Positions 50,910 to 59,370 are shown, numbered from the stretch's first letter. The stretch is 64,000 bases of DNA from Erythrobacter aureus (GCF_003355455.1 NZ_CP031358.1:62001-126000); one strand, 5' to 3'. Program-made: numbers and translations. Notes: a model not told the origin generated them from the letters alone.

Positions 50910-52112
50910 TCACGCATCAGCGAAGTGAGGACCTGGCTGAACGATCTTCGCGGCAGGTTCCGTGGGAGAGCCTTTCGCTCGCTCAGGGCCTTGGTTGCTG
51001 ACTAGCGTATCGAAGACAGCTTCTTCCGAGTCCTCTGTGCGAATAAGGCGAACGACGATCCCGGCTGAGGCGAGAACGCCTTCACCACCGCGAGGATGAC
51101 CTTCTTGGTTGAGCTGGCCTGTAAGGACGATCGCGATGTCGAGCTCGGACGCAAGGTCGGCGAGCATTTGCGCGCTTTCCGCCTGCTTTTCCTCGCGACT
51201 CTCTCTCCCGCCAGCTAGCTTGATGAGCTGCCAGTAATCGACCAGCACGACTTTCACCCCGAAGGCATAGTAGGCGGAGAGGATCTGCGTTCGGAGTTCG
51301 GCCGCGGTGATGCCCGGCTTATGGAGGTAATGCAGACAACGCTTGGTGTTGCGATACTCCGCCCAGAATTCAGCATCCTCGGGGCGCTCGAAGTCGAGGT
51401 CCTGCTTGTCGATGTTTAACGACCGCGCGACGATGAAGCGCTCTACGTCACCCTGGCGCCGCTCGAGCGTGACCATCAAGGTTGGTATCTCACGCTTCTC
51501 GAGATTGCTGGCGATAGTCGAGAGCATCAGGGTCTTGCCATGCTTGAAGCGGGCAAAGATGCCGTTCAGCGAGCCGGGATGCAGACCGCCATGGAAAACA
51601 TAATCCAGGCTCTCGATACCAGTTGAGATCGGAGGAGAGTTGCCTTTGTCGTAGAGTGCAGCAGCAACGTCCTGAGCAGACATGGCGTTGGTCTGCGCGC
51701 CTTCGAGCGTCTGGACCGCACGAGCGAGCTGCAGGGCGACACTTTCGGAGCTGGCTTCGCCGTTGTCGAGATCTGCCATTGCGCTGGCGGCGATCTTGCG
51801 CAGCTCCCGCTTGCGCTTGGTCTCGATCATATAGTCGCGCGCTCGTAAGACGGTGTCGCGCTGATAGCTCGACTTCGTGATCCGATTGACGAGAGCGTCG
51901 GTGAGGTCTTCCCCGTTGAGGCGAAGAGACAGGACGTCGCAGATGCCGGAATCCTCAGTGAGCCGGCGCCACGCATTGGCGTAGGCGCTTTCGACGAAGT
52001 GCTCCGGCGTGATGCTACCGAGATCGCTCAGATACTCGCGCTTTGCGAGAGTTGACCCGAGCAGTGATGCTTCGGCCGCCAGTTGAATTTCGATTGGACG
52101 TTGTTCGCTCAT
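50910..52112 (-). CDS. DnaB-like replicative helicase
   Basis: 400 residues. An N-terminal helical domain (about 1-110, QLAAEASLLGSTLAKREYL) resembles DnaB-N. The RecA-like domain carries STGIESLDYVFHGGLHPGSL, Walker A ARFKHGKT (187-194, in place of G-R-P-S-M-G-K-T), LERRQGDVERFIVARS, and VKVVLVDYWQLIKLAGGRES (Walker B), then IVLTGQLNQEG. It is shorter than chromosomal DnaB. It overlaps the 182-residue gene by four bases, and with it and the 150-residue gene makes a three-gene replication-type operon next to the relaxase. Confidence 0.85.
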   Translation of the reverse strand: MSEQRPIEIQLAAEASLLGSTLAKREYLSDLGSITPEHFVESAYANAWRRLTEDSGICDVLSLRLNGEDLTDALVNRITKSSYQRDTVLRARDYMIETKRKRELRKIAASAMADLDNGEASSESVALQLARAVQTLEGAQTNAMSAQDVAAALYDKGNSPPISTGIESLDYVFHGGLHPGSLNGIFARFKHGKTLMLSTIASNLEKREIPTLMVTLERRQGDVERFIVARSLNIDKQDLDFERPEDAEFWAEYRNTKRCLHYLHKPGITAAELRTQILSAYYAFGVKVVLVDYWQLIKLAGGRESREEKQAESAQMLADLASELDIAIVLTGQLNQEGHPRGGEGVLASAGIVVRLIRTEDSEEAVFDTLVSNQGPERAKGSPTEPAAKIVQPGPHFADA

Positions 52113-52657
52113 GCTGCCTTACTTTTCCTATCCAAGGTGTAGCCAGGTTCTTCCTCATGGCTGGGGAGGGCAGTGCCCGACTTGGCCGGCAGAATAACCT
52201 CCTTGCCAAAGGGATCTCGCCACACCTGACCCCGCTCCCCCTTCTTGTACTTGGGACCGGCTGGTGTTTGGGTTGGGGCCTCCCAGCCCAGCAGTGTCCA
52301 TTCGGACTTTTGCAGAGCCTTGGTCTTGGAAGTTCGGCTCTTCGCTTCCTTGAGAGCCTTCGTCACATACGAAACAGGATCGGGTGAGGAAATCTCGTGA
52401 GCCTTCTCTACAGTCCGTATCAGGAGATCATCATCTTTCGCTTGCCCGCGCCACTTGCCGAGCATCGACCGCGCCTGGGCCTCTTTCATTCCAAGCTGGG
52501 TAAGCTTGTGGAGGCAGTCCCCGAAGATCCTACGGGCGCGTAATGAGGCGTCATCAGCCTTCCGCTTGAGGATGGAGTTGTAATGCGCGACCTCGAGTGC
52601 GGTCGGCTGGCGGAACCAGTCAACAGCGGGTTCGCTCTGGACAGCTGCAACTGTCAT
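52109..52657 (-). CDS. Replication-associated protein of unknown function
   Basis: 182 residues. The middle part (RRIFGDCLHKLTQLGMKEAQ, ARSMLGKWRGQAKDD, SSPDPVSYVTKALKE) resembles the C-terminal helical module of phage and plasmid replication proteins that load helicase, judged by eye. The tail is basic and Pro-rich. It is coupled by four-base overlaps to the DnaB-like gene downstream and to the 150-residue gene upstream. A helicase-loader role is the natural guess but is inference. Confidence 0.6.
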   Translation of the reverse strand: MTVAAVQSEPAVDWFRQPTALEVAHYNSILKRKADDASLRARRIFGDCLHKLTQLGMKEAQARSMLGKWRGQAKDDDLLIRTVEKAHEISSPDPVSYVTKALKEAKSRTSKTKALQKSEWTLLGWEAPTQTPAGPKYKKGERGQVWRDPFGKEVILPAKSGTALPSHEEEPGYTLDRKSKAA

Positions 52658-53106
52658 CGCTCTCCCTCCCGGTCCACGGGAATGGAAAGATCCTGCAGGG
52701 CTTTGCAGACCTTCTCCTTCGCTCCCTCATATTTTCCGGCTGGGGCATTCATGTAGTTCCAGAGATCTCCCTGGGTGAGGTCATAGCGCGCGAGAAGACG
52801 AGCGATGGTGATCTCTTGTTCGAATGCTTTCAGTAGGAGGGTGCGCGCTGGCTCGCGGCGATATAGGTCGGCCCCCTTGGTTGTAGGGGTGACAATACTT
52901 TCGGCGGTGATAGCGCCATCGGTAGCGAGCTCGATCGCCATTGCAGTCACGTAGCTACTGACCGTGCCTGTGGCAGCGATCGAACGGAGTGTGACAGCAG
53001 AGACGCCGCTTTGCAGCGATAGACGGCGAACCGCTCCATCGTTGTTTAGCAGACGCGAAAGAGCAGCACCGCCGGTGGCGGGTTTTTCAATCTGTGCGGT
53101 GGTCAT
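52654..53106 (-). CDS. Possible DNA-binding initiator or regulator protein
   Basis: 150 residues. The N-terminal half has VRRLSLQSGVSAVTLRSIAA and the end has IARLLARYDLTQGDLWNYMN, both with helix-turn-helix character. No known family is recognised. It leads the DnaB-like operon, and its start codon is embedded in a nested inverted repeat of TTCAGGAAC and TTTCAG, so it may autoregulate or act as origin binder. No other replication initiator is seen in the window, which makes it one candidate. Confidence 0.5.
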   Translation of the reverse strand: MTTAQIEKPATGGAALSRLLNNDGAVRRLSLQSGVSAVTLRSIAATGTVSSYVTAMAIELATDGAITAESIVTPTTKGADLYRREPARTLLLKAFEQEITIARLLARYDLTQGDLWNYMNAPAGKYEGAKEKVCKALQDLSIPVDREGER

Positions 53107-53164
53107 TCAGGAACTATAGGGATGCTTTCAGACGCTGAAAACAAATTTATTCCAAGTTCCTGAA
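53106..53164. promoter_or_regulatory. Nested inverted repeats before the DnaB-like operon
   Basis: TTCAGGAAC (53106-53114) and its complement GTTCCTGAA (53156-53164) enclose TTTCAG-ACG-CTGAAA (53126-53140). The entire 58-base gap between the relaxase stop and the next start codon is taken up by dyads of one theme. Confidence 0.55.
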
Positions 53165-56100
53165 TTATCCTCGCCCACCCTTGTCGTTGCGATGGCGCAT
53201 GGCTTCGCGAAGCTGCACACCTTCGACGTACTTGTCGTAAGCGACGGCAAGGTTGGAGCCATAGCGATGAACGTCGTCGCGAGACTTGGCGCCGGCGTAG
53301 ATCTTGTCGGCCGCTTCGCGAAGCTTCGCCTCTGGAGCAACCTCGCGCAGCAGACGAGCGAAGTCTGCGACTGCCTTTGTGTGGATCGTATCCGGCTCGG
53401 GATATTTCTCGGCAGCAGCTTTGCGCAGGGCTTCGATGTCCTTGCCCGTTGTCGGCTGGGCGGTTGGGGCAGGGGCTGCCTGCTCGAGCTTCTGCGCAGC
53501 GACCTTAGAAGCCTCGACACGGCGATTGTGCTCAGCACGAACTGCATCGAGGATGTCGGGGTGACGTCCCCAATTCCGCATGAGCGTCCGAACGGCTGGG
53601 CGCACGTCGCCAACCTTGGCAATTCGGTTTTCGAGGATGAGCTTTTCGGGGTCGTGCCCCTGCTCTTTGATCCAGCGGGCAAGACGCCTGATCTCTTGCT
53701 GCTGCCGATCATAGATGGACTCGAGACGAACGGTGGTCCGATAAGCGAAGCGACGGATCTTGAGAGTATCCTGGTCTTCCTCGCCGAGAGCTGGGACCGT
53801 GTATTTGGCTTTGCCACTGCGCGTCGTTTCCATCTTGATCGGAATGCGATCTTTCACGATGCGGTTCATGAGAGCATCCCAGTCCGCATGCTCAGCCTTC
53901 TTTGTGCCAGGCTTCACCGGAGCTTCCTGCTTGGGGAGTTCGAAGAGTGTCGGATCTTCTTCCTTGCGGCGCCTGTCGACCTTCTCTTGGCTAGGTTCGA
54001 CCGGAGCGATGTCAGGCTGCGCTTCCGCAACTTGGTCAGGCTCAGCAGGAGCTGGCTTTCCGGCCTTATCCCGGCTGGCGTCGGATGCGTCGAGCTTGGC
54101 ATCTTCACGATCGAGATCGGGGATGACGACTTCGGGCTCGACAGGCGTTTTAGGCTCGGCGACTTCTGGCCGGAGAGGCTCAAGCCCTTCCGGAGTGGGA
54201 GCAGGTTCTGCCGGTTTGTTTTGAGCCGTCTCGTCCTTCTTGGGAGGCTGGATGGTTCCTTCGGTAATCGGCAAACCTTCCATGGTCATAGGACCAGCGT
54301 TCGCCGGGGTGCTGTCTTTCTCGTTATCAGCTTCAGCGCCGATGTCGGGCTCGGCGACAACGGAGGGAGTCGGTTCGGAATGCTCTTTGGGTTCGGACTT
54401 CGCGGACTCTTCCGCCGCTCCTTTCTTGGTCTTCTTCTTACGCCCCTTTGCCGGTTCTTTTTCTGGGGCCACAGGGGAGGCAAGGGGAGCAGGGGCCTCG
54501 GTTACGACTGTGTCGTTCGCTGCTTTCTTTTCGGCATCGATGCCAAGCTGGTCGCGTAGGTCGGAGGCGATGGGTTCGATCATGCGATCGATCTGCGCGA
54601 CACGGGCTTCGCGACGCTCAACGTCCCGAGCAGCTTCGAGCAGAGTGTCGCGATGAGGGGCAAGGGCCGCATCGATTTTGTTGATGTGCTCCTGAGCGTC
54701 TTTGAAGCGCGCCTCGATCGAAAACTTCATGACCCGGGTGGTACCGTCCGCAACTCCCTTTTCGATCTCTCCTAGGTAGGCGAGACAGGTCTGGCGGGTG
54801 CGGACGGCACGAGACTTGGCCTTCGCTTCCATGTTGTCGAAAGCCATGATCGCGCGGCGGTCTTCTGCGAGCGACGTGGTAAGACGTTCTCGCTCTACAA
54901 GCAGCTTGCGAAGCTCGGGTAGGGCTGGGTGCGATGAGTCCTTGCTCGCAGTTTCGCGGACGATTGTCTCGATTCGTTTTTGGTCTGCGATGAAACCACG
55001 CTCGGCCTGTTTTGCCTGACGCTCGATGTTACGTTCGGCATCGTTCCAGATGGCGATAGCGTTGAGCTGGCCAACGGTGGTCGGGACACCGATGGCTTCC
55101 AGTGCCGCGGCTTTCGTGCCGAGGTGTTCAGTGGGCGTGCGGTCGATGCCCATCTCGGTATAGCGACGTGGGTCGTACTGACGCTTGATGCCGCGAGCCT
55201 TGAGGACCGTGTTGGTGATCTTGGCAAAGTCGCGGCGCATCGCTGGAACGAAGTTACGACCTGCACGCGAATAGTCAGCGCCGTTCCCTGCGCGCGCAAT
55301 CTCTCCGACCTTATGCTGTCGCAGTGGATACCGAATACGATGTTCGCTCTTGTGCTCGTAGTGCTCTTCGTATTCGAAATCCCACTGACCATGCTCGTCG
55401 AGGAAGCGAGCAGGACGGTCATGAGCGACGATGTGAAGATGATAGTTCCTGTCATCGTTGTGGGCGTCAGGGGCGTGGATGACGGCAGTGTACATCATGC
55501 CAACCTGGCGTTCGGTGCCATCAGGGTCGATGCGGGTTTCAAGCGAGCCAAGACGATCACAGAAGTTCTGAACGATGAGAGCCCGGTCCTCTGCTGAGAT
55601 CTCATGAGGAAGTTCGGCAACCATTCGGATCTGGACCCGCCCGCCGCGGCCGGACTTGAATTCAATCGGCGGCTGGGAATAGTCGAAACCCGGAAGGGCA
55701 ATTGCTTGCTCGATAAGCTTCCCTGCGCGTTCCGCAGTAAGCCGGTCCTTGCTATCAGGCGGGGGATAGGCGGCGCACTTGAACGGCTCTTTTGCCTCGT
55801 CGTTCGAGGTAGGTGTTTCCTGATACTGGCGGTACTGCTCGGCAACTGTGAGCAGGTGTTCCTTGAATGCTGGGTCGAGACCTTCGGCTCGCTCTACAGC
55901 AGCCCACCAGCGAGGAGAAACTTCGGGGTCGAAGAAGAGCCTGTGAGACTTCGGCTCACGCTCTGTGCGTTCGATGGCACGCCAATACTCCTGACGTTCA
56001 AAGGCATCGTCGGAGATGTTGCTAAAGACTGAGGGAATACCTTCAGGGGCGACGTCCTGAACACCGAGGATGGAAGCTTCTTCCTCGGTAGGCGTTTCGT

Positions 56101-56587
56101 TGTAGACGGCAGTGAGCTGACGCTCGATTGCTTCACGCACGAGAGCACTGGGATCGACGGCCTCGATTGCATCGGGCCGTTCGATGTAGTCGGCGTGCTT
56201 AGCACCTTCGGATACCTCAGCCGCACCATCACGCTCGATGTACTTGGCGTGGTCGAGGGCAGGCTGCTTCTTGCGTCCGAAGACACCATCAAGGGGCTGG
56301 CCTTTGATGGTAGGCACAGCTTCTTTGCTGATGCTCATATAGGAGAAGTGGAACGACGTTGCGCCATCAGCAGTGCGGGGTCGATCGACCATGCAAGTCG
56401 GCACCTTGAAGTCGGGCTGGGCTGACCAGCGAGCGCGACCAGCAGGCATGCGCTTTTCCTCGCGCTCCTGCTTGGGTTTTGTCTTGCCGATCTGGAGGAG
56501 CATCTCCTCCTCTTCCTGCCGACGCAGGAACTGAGCAAGCTTTGAGTTGGCCGCCTTTACGTCGGCGCTGATTGACGATTTTGCCAT
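53165..56587 (-). CDS. MobA/MobL-family relaxase
   Basis: 1140 residues. Nicks the transfer origin and pilots the strand into the recipient. The HUH motif lies in VIHAPDAHNDDRNYHLHIVA (His371, His383, His385). GIDRTPTEHLGTKAAALEAI follows, typical of MobA/MobL relaxases. The N-terminal 300 residues contain short Y-I-E-R repeats (KYIERDGAAE, ADYIERPDAI). The catalytic Tyr is not clear by eye. The C-terminal half is a Pro/Glu/Lys-rich linker followed by a helical domain (about 930-1140), possibly the VirD4-interaction signal. The nearby inverted-repeat region is the expected place for oriT. Confidence 0.88.
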   Translation of the reverse strand: MAKSSISADVKAANSKLAQFLRRQEEEEMLLQIGKTKPKQEREEKRMPAGRARWSAQPDFKVPTCMVDRPRTADGATSFHFSYMSISKEAVPTIKGQPLDGVFGRKKQPALDHAKYIERDGAAEVSEGAKHADYIERPDAIEAVDPSALVREAIERQLTAVYNETPTEEEASILGVQDVAPEGIPSVFSNISDDAFERQEYWRAIERTEREPKSHRLFFDPEVSPRWWAAVERAEGLDPAFKEHLLTVAEQYRQYQETPTSNDEAKEPFKCAAYPPPDSKDRLTAERAGKLIEQAIALPGFDYSQPPIEFKSGRGGRVQIRMVAELPHEISAEDRALIVQNFCDRLGSLETRIDPDGTERQVGMMYTAVIHAPDAHNDDRNYHLHIVAHDRPARFLDEHGQWDFEYEEHYEHKSEHRIRYPLRQHKVGEIARAGNGADYSRAGRNFVPAMRRDFAKITNTVLKARGIKRQYDPRRYTEMGIDRTPTEHLGTKAAALEAIGVPTTVGQLNAIAIWNDAERNIERQAKQAERGFIADQKRIETIVRETASKDSSHPALPELRKLLVERERLTTSLAEDRRAIMAFDNMEAKAKSRAVRTRQTCLAYLGEIEKGVADGTTRVMKFSIEARFKDAQEHINKIDAALAPHRDTLLEAARDVERREARVAQIDRMIEPIASDLRDQLGIDAEKKAANDTVVTEAPAPLASPVAPEKEPAKGRKKKTKKGAAEESAKSEPKEHSEPTPSVVAEPDIGAEADNEKDSTPANAGPMTMEGLPITEGTIQPPKKDETAQNKPAEPAPTPEGLEPLRPEVAEPKTPVEPEVVIPDLDREDAKLDASDASRDKAGKPAPAEPDQVAEAQPDIAPVEPSQEKVDRRRKEEDPTLFELPKQEAPVKPGTKKAEHADWDALMNRIVKDRIPIKMETTRSGKAKYTVPALGEEDQDTLKIRRFAYRTTVRLESIYDRQQQEIRRLARWIKEQGHDPEKLILENRIAKVGDVRPAVRTLMRNWGRHPDILDAVRAEHNRRVEASKVAAQKLEQAAPAPTAQPTTGKDIEALRKAAAEKYPEPDTIHTKAVADFARLLREVAPEAKLREAADKIYAGAKSRDDVHRYGSNLAVAYDKYVEGVQLREAMRHRNDKGGRG

Positions 56588-57101
56588 GAGATTTTTCCAC
56601 CGTTGGTGGGAGAATTATCGGAGATACAGGATGTGCTGGCAAGCGTTATCCAGGTCAACTCAAAACTTCCAGAGAATCCCTGCCGGAAATGAGCGAAGGC
56701 TCATCAGAGGCCCCGGAGCGTGAGCGACGAAAACGATACAAAACCGGTCCCGCGGCTTTGTGAGTGCACCCTCGGAGAGCGCATAAGGGGTTGTTTCAAG
56801 GCAGTTCGTGCCGGAAAAACCCCGTCAAAGATGGGTTCCCCAACTTTGAGGTATTGCGCCAATTCAAAAGAGTTGGGCATATGCTGGATCTGCCCACCTT
56901 CTTTTGAAACTTTTGGAAAAAAGTTGAGGGTCTGTGCCCAATTTTGCTGGGTCCAATCTGGACTAGAGGAAATTGGGCACGGCCCTGTCAGGGTCTTTCA
57001 AGATGTGTCGTTGACGTCTGAGAACCTGGTCCTTATTCCTCGATGCAATTCGAGGGCCGAGTGTCAGCTCGGCGAAGGGTCACCTGAAAGGGGAAATGGT
57101 A
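56588..57101. other. Intergenic region with clustered inverted repeats: candidate oriT/origin
   Basis: About 510 bases with no convincing gene between the divergent relaxase and the 286-residue gene. Seen: ATGAGC-GAAG-GCTCAT (56689-56704); a long stem TTCAAAAGAGTTGGGCA (56863-56879) against TGCCCACCTTCTTTTGAA (56891-56908); AACTTTT-GGAA-AAAAGTT (56908-56925); a perfect 11-base repeat GTGCCCAATTT (56934-56944)/AAATTGGGCAC (56970-56980); and CCCTG-T-CAGGG (56983-56993). The stems share TTGGGCA/TGCCCAA, so they can also pair with each other. An oriT, a single-strand initiation site, or a long regulatory leader would all fit. Confidence 0.6.
56653..56675 (-). promoter_or_regulatory. Upstream element of the relaxase gene
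   Basis: On the minus strand TCTCTGGAAGTTTTGAG runs into TTGACC (complement of 56653-56658), a -35-like hexamer. A matching -10 is not clear. The first part resembles the recurrent CTGGAAGTTT motif. Confidence 0.35.
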
Positions 57102-57962
57102 ATGGCAACGCGCAGCGAAGATGTGACGGACGGCGGCCAGAATGGTCCGTCCGGTAGTGTCGAGAATGAGAATGATGCGATGCTTGCAGCGGGTCGTTTG
57201 CTAAACGAAATTCTCATTGGGAAAAGGGGAGAGCTGACACCGGAAGCTCAGACACTAATCGACCTGAGGTCTGACGAAGGCCGTATGGAAATTCTCGATC
57301 AACTTGTGAGAGAATTGGCACCTTCGGATGTCTCTCCGGCGATGTGGCGGGAATGGCTTTCTGGCGGTTTATCGCCATTCAGTTCGAAGGGACTGAAGAA
57401 GCCTGTGAGGCTCAACCAAGGGTTGGGGAAAACGATTTCCCGAGGCCCAAAATCTCTCAAGCAACATCGCGACCGCGTAGAGAAGGCGAGGGCCGAATTG
57501 GCCTTCGCAGAAGAGACGCTTGCGTATCATGAGGCCGTAGACAAAAGCCTTATGGATTTGTCGGTGTATGATCATCTGTTGAAGGTGCTCGCGCCCATAT
57601 TTGCGATGGGTCCGGCATGGACAGTGATGAGAGCTTTGTCGGGGCATGCTCCCGACAAATATGTCGAGGACATGACTGCCTTGCTCGATGGGAAGGGCAA
57701 GGAGAAAGAGGCCGAAAAAGTCCGCAAGGATTATGCAGCGGAGACTGCAGATCTCTTGGTCGGACTGGACTTCTTTTCCGGCATCGCTGAGTTCGAACTG
57801 CGCCTCCGTGCGGCAGTGAAGGAAGTGGTCGAAGAGTTCGAAGAACGGAAGGACGAAGTCGTCACTGACGGGCGCCGGAAGAGGTCGCAAGACCGTATGA
57901 TGAATTCGGTCAATCCGGAGGCGGTCGATGGTGCGGAGGAAGTGATCGACGCGTTCGGATAA
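57102..57962 (+). CDS. Hypothetical protein divergent from the relaxase
   Basis: 286 residues, not recognised. A polar, acidic N-terminus (about 1-30) is followed by a helical body: LLNEILIGKRGELTPEAQTL, KARAELAFAEETLAYHEAVD, and a C-terminal charged helix EVVEEFEERKDEVV. No membrane segment. AGGGG lies eight bases before the ATG at 57102, which I prefer to the ATG at 57096. It follows the inverted-repeat region, so it could be the product controlled by that structure, or a replication/transfer protein. A strong terminator follows. Confidence 0.6.
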   Translation: MATRSEDVTDGGQNGPSGSVENENDAMLAAGRLLNEILIGKRGELTPEAQTLIDLRSDEGRMEILDQLVRELAPSDVSPAMWREWLSGGLSPFSSKGLKKPVRLNQGLGKTISRGPKSLKQHRDRVEKARAELAFAEETLAYHEAVDKSLMDLSVYDHLLKVLAPIFAMGPAWTVMRALSGHAPDKYVEDMTALLDGKGKEKEAEKVRKDYAAETADLLVGLDFFSGIAEFELRLRAAVKEVVEEFEERKDEVVTDGRRKRSQDRMMNSVNPEAVDGAEEVIDAFG

Positions 57963-58004
57963 GAGCCTCGAGGCTCGTCGGCCGAGAGGTTATCTTGGCA
58001 TAGA

Positions 58005-58042
58005 AAAAGCCCCGGCTGGTTCCATCCAGTCGGGGCTTTTTG
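58005..58042 (+). terminator. Bidirectional rho-independent terminator
   Basis: Stem AAAAAGCCCCGGCTGG/CCAGTCGGGGCTTTTT with a six-base loop, T-rich on both strands. It ends the plus gene at 57962 and the minus gene at 58091. Confidence 0.92.
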
Positions 58043-58090
58043 TTTTCAGGGGAGAGGGAGTTGTAGGGGCTGCTGCTTCGCAGCTTTAGG

Positions 58091-58501
58091 CTATCGACCC
58101 TTCTCGATTTTGGTGAAGCCATCCCAGCGGTCGCAGTAGCCGGTGATGTGTGCTTTGAGCACCTTGCCTTCGGGATTGCCGCAGCGATTTCCGTACAGCC
58201 AAGCGGGGGTGGTCTTGACTTGAACGCCGCCCCTTGGGTGCGGCTTCACGGACTTCACGATCCGTTCGTATCCGACCATGTCGCGATGGCGAACGTGGTC
58301 GCCCGGCTTGAGGTCTTCGACGGGAAAACTGTTGTGCCAGTGAGGTACGAAGTGTCCCTCTGGTTTGGCGATCGGCGTTGCCGATTGAGCGACGGGTTCA
58401 TCGTCCTCTGCCGTTACTCGGAGAGCGATGGCGAGGCCATCGTTGAGGCAGTAGGGGAGAAGCGTTGCATACGCTTCGTCGAGGCCTTCGGGCTCGGGCA
58501 T
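58091..58501 (-). CDS. Hypothetical protein
   Basis: 136 residues, not recognised. It begins MPEPEGLDEAYATLLPYCLN. The C-terminal half is basic with VKPGDH-like and GYERIVKSVKPHPRGGVQVK segments, suggesting a small beta-barrel (SH3-like) fold, and a CGNPEGK loop. It shares the 58-64 kb stretch with other short, unrelated minus-strand genes. Function unknown. Confidence 0.55.
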   Translation of the reverse strand: MPEPEGLDEAYATLLPYCLNDGLAIALRVTAEDDEPVAQSATPIAKPEGHFVPHWHNSFPVEDLKPGDHVRHRDMVGYERIVKSVKPHPRGGVQVKTTPAWLYGNRCGNPEGKVLKAHITGYCDRWDGFTKIEKGR

Positions 58502-58557
58502 TTCATGTCTCCGGAGTGGTTCGATTTCAGTTCACTAGAAGTGATGGAAAGAGAAAA

Positions 58558-58597
58558 CCCCGACACGAGAAGCGGCGTAGCCGAGCTCGCGTCGGGG
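58558..58597 (-). terminator. Probable terminator after the 65-residue gene
   Basis: CCCCGACACGAG/CTCGCGTCGGGG (one mismatch), with a 16-base loop. On the minus strand it is followed by TTTTCTCTTT. It lies about 28 bases past the stop at 58625. Confidence 0.7.
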
Positions 58598-58624
58598 CCA
58601 TCGGGGAGAGGCGATTGAGGGGCC

Positions 58625-58822
58625 TTAGTTGGCCTGTTCCCGCAGCGCCTGTTCTGTCTCGTTGAGCGCGACATCGAGGAGGTCGCGGTTCTCTTCGAGA
58701 GCCCATATGGCGCGGTCGCGGTCATGGCTGATCGGCTGGGTGTGAAGGTCGTCGATGCGCTTCACCAGATGACCGCGTTCGGTCAGAAGTTCGTCGCGCT
58801 GGGTCTGCAGACAAGCGGCCAT
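58625..58822 (-). CDS. Small coiled-coil protein with repeated leader
   Basis: 65 residues, almost wholly helical and charged: MAACLQTQRDELLTERGHLV, then EENRDLLDVALNETEQALRE. Likely a short coiled coil. The GGGG Shine-Dalgarno lies within the shared leader (copy 1). It has its own terminator downstream. Function unknown; the leader and terminator argue that it is real. Confidence 0.6.
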   Translation of the reverse strand: MAACLQTQRDELLTERGHLVKRIDDLHTQPISHDRDRAIWALEENRDLLDVALNETEQALREQAN

Positions 58823-58904
58823 TTTTCATTCCCCTTTTGAATTTCAATTTCGATTTATCGACATTGAGGGGGTGGCCCGGCTGGCGCCCTGGGCGCTCAG
58901 CCGG
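58823..58904 (-). promoter_or_regulatory. Structured leader, copy 1
   Basis: Five-copy element. In this copy the hairpin near the ribosome site reads TCGAT-AA-ATCGA (58850-58861), not TCGGC-TGA-GCCGA as in the others, with both arms changed. TCAAT/ATTGA flank it, CCCCCTC lies upstream and AGGGG downstream. The CCGGCTG ... CAGCCGG hairpin (58877-58904) forms the upstream boundary. Confidence 0.65.
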
Positions 58905-58921
58905 AACGGTTCTCAACGAGC

Positions 58922-59365
58922 CTATGCGGCGAGTTGGGATGCAGCTTCGCAGCTATCGATCCATTCCTGTTCGGAGATGTAGGGGCGATAGGTTTGGAGC
59001 AGAGAACTTTCCAGATTGATGCGCATGTCATCGCTGGCAAAGTTGCCGAGATTATCGGCAAGCTGGTTCGCGATCCGCGACGCTTCAGCTTTGAAGCGAG
59101 TGGGAACGATGACCGTCTGGTCAGGTGCTTCGACTGAGCGAAGCGAGGTGATTGCGATGGTGCAACGGACCGGCCCGTTGGTCGTGTCGACGAGGGCCTC
59201 GACGACGCTCAGACCGCGTGGCGGAATGTGCGTGAACCAGAGCACGTTGTACGAGATGCCTCCGGTGAGATGAAGGCGAATGGTGGCGAGCTTCTCTTCG
59301 GTGGCAGAGGCTTCGAGATGGGCTTGAGCTGCGCGAAGGGCGTCGAGGAAATTTGGTTCGGCCAT
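58922..59365 (-). CDS. Hypothetical protein
   Basis: 147 residues, not recognised. Helical N-terminus (FLDALRAAQAHLEASATEEK), a central beta region (GISYNVLWFTHIPPRGLSVV, VRCTIAITSLRSVEA) and a helical C-terminus ending EQEWIDSCEAASQLAA. Soluble. It starts five bases after the stop of the 95-residue gene, so the two are probably co-transcribed. Function unknown. Confidence 0.58.
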   Translation of the reverse strand: MAEPNFLDALRAAQAHLEASATEEKLATIRLHLTGGISYNVLWFTHIPPRGLSVVEALVDTTNGPVRCTIAITSLRSVEAPDQTVIVPTRFKAEASRIANQLADNLGNFASDDMRINLESSLLQTYRPYISEQEWIDSCEAASQLAA

Positions 59366-59370
59366 GAGGG

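Noticed and set aside
53192..54559. 455-residue plus-strand open frame
   Set aside because: Antisense to the Pro/Glu-rich half of the relaxase; low-complexity composition.
56720..57157. 145-residue plus-strand frame starting with GTG
   Set aside because: It spans all the inverted repeats and overlaps the next gene's start in another frame. Cysteine-rich composition without motif; no convincing ribosome site.
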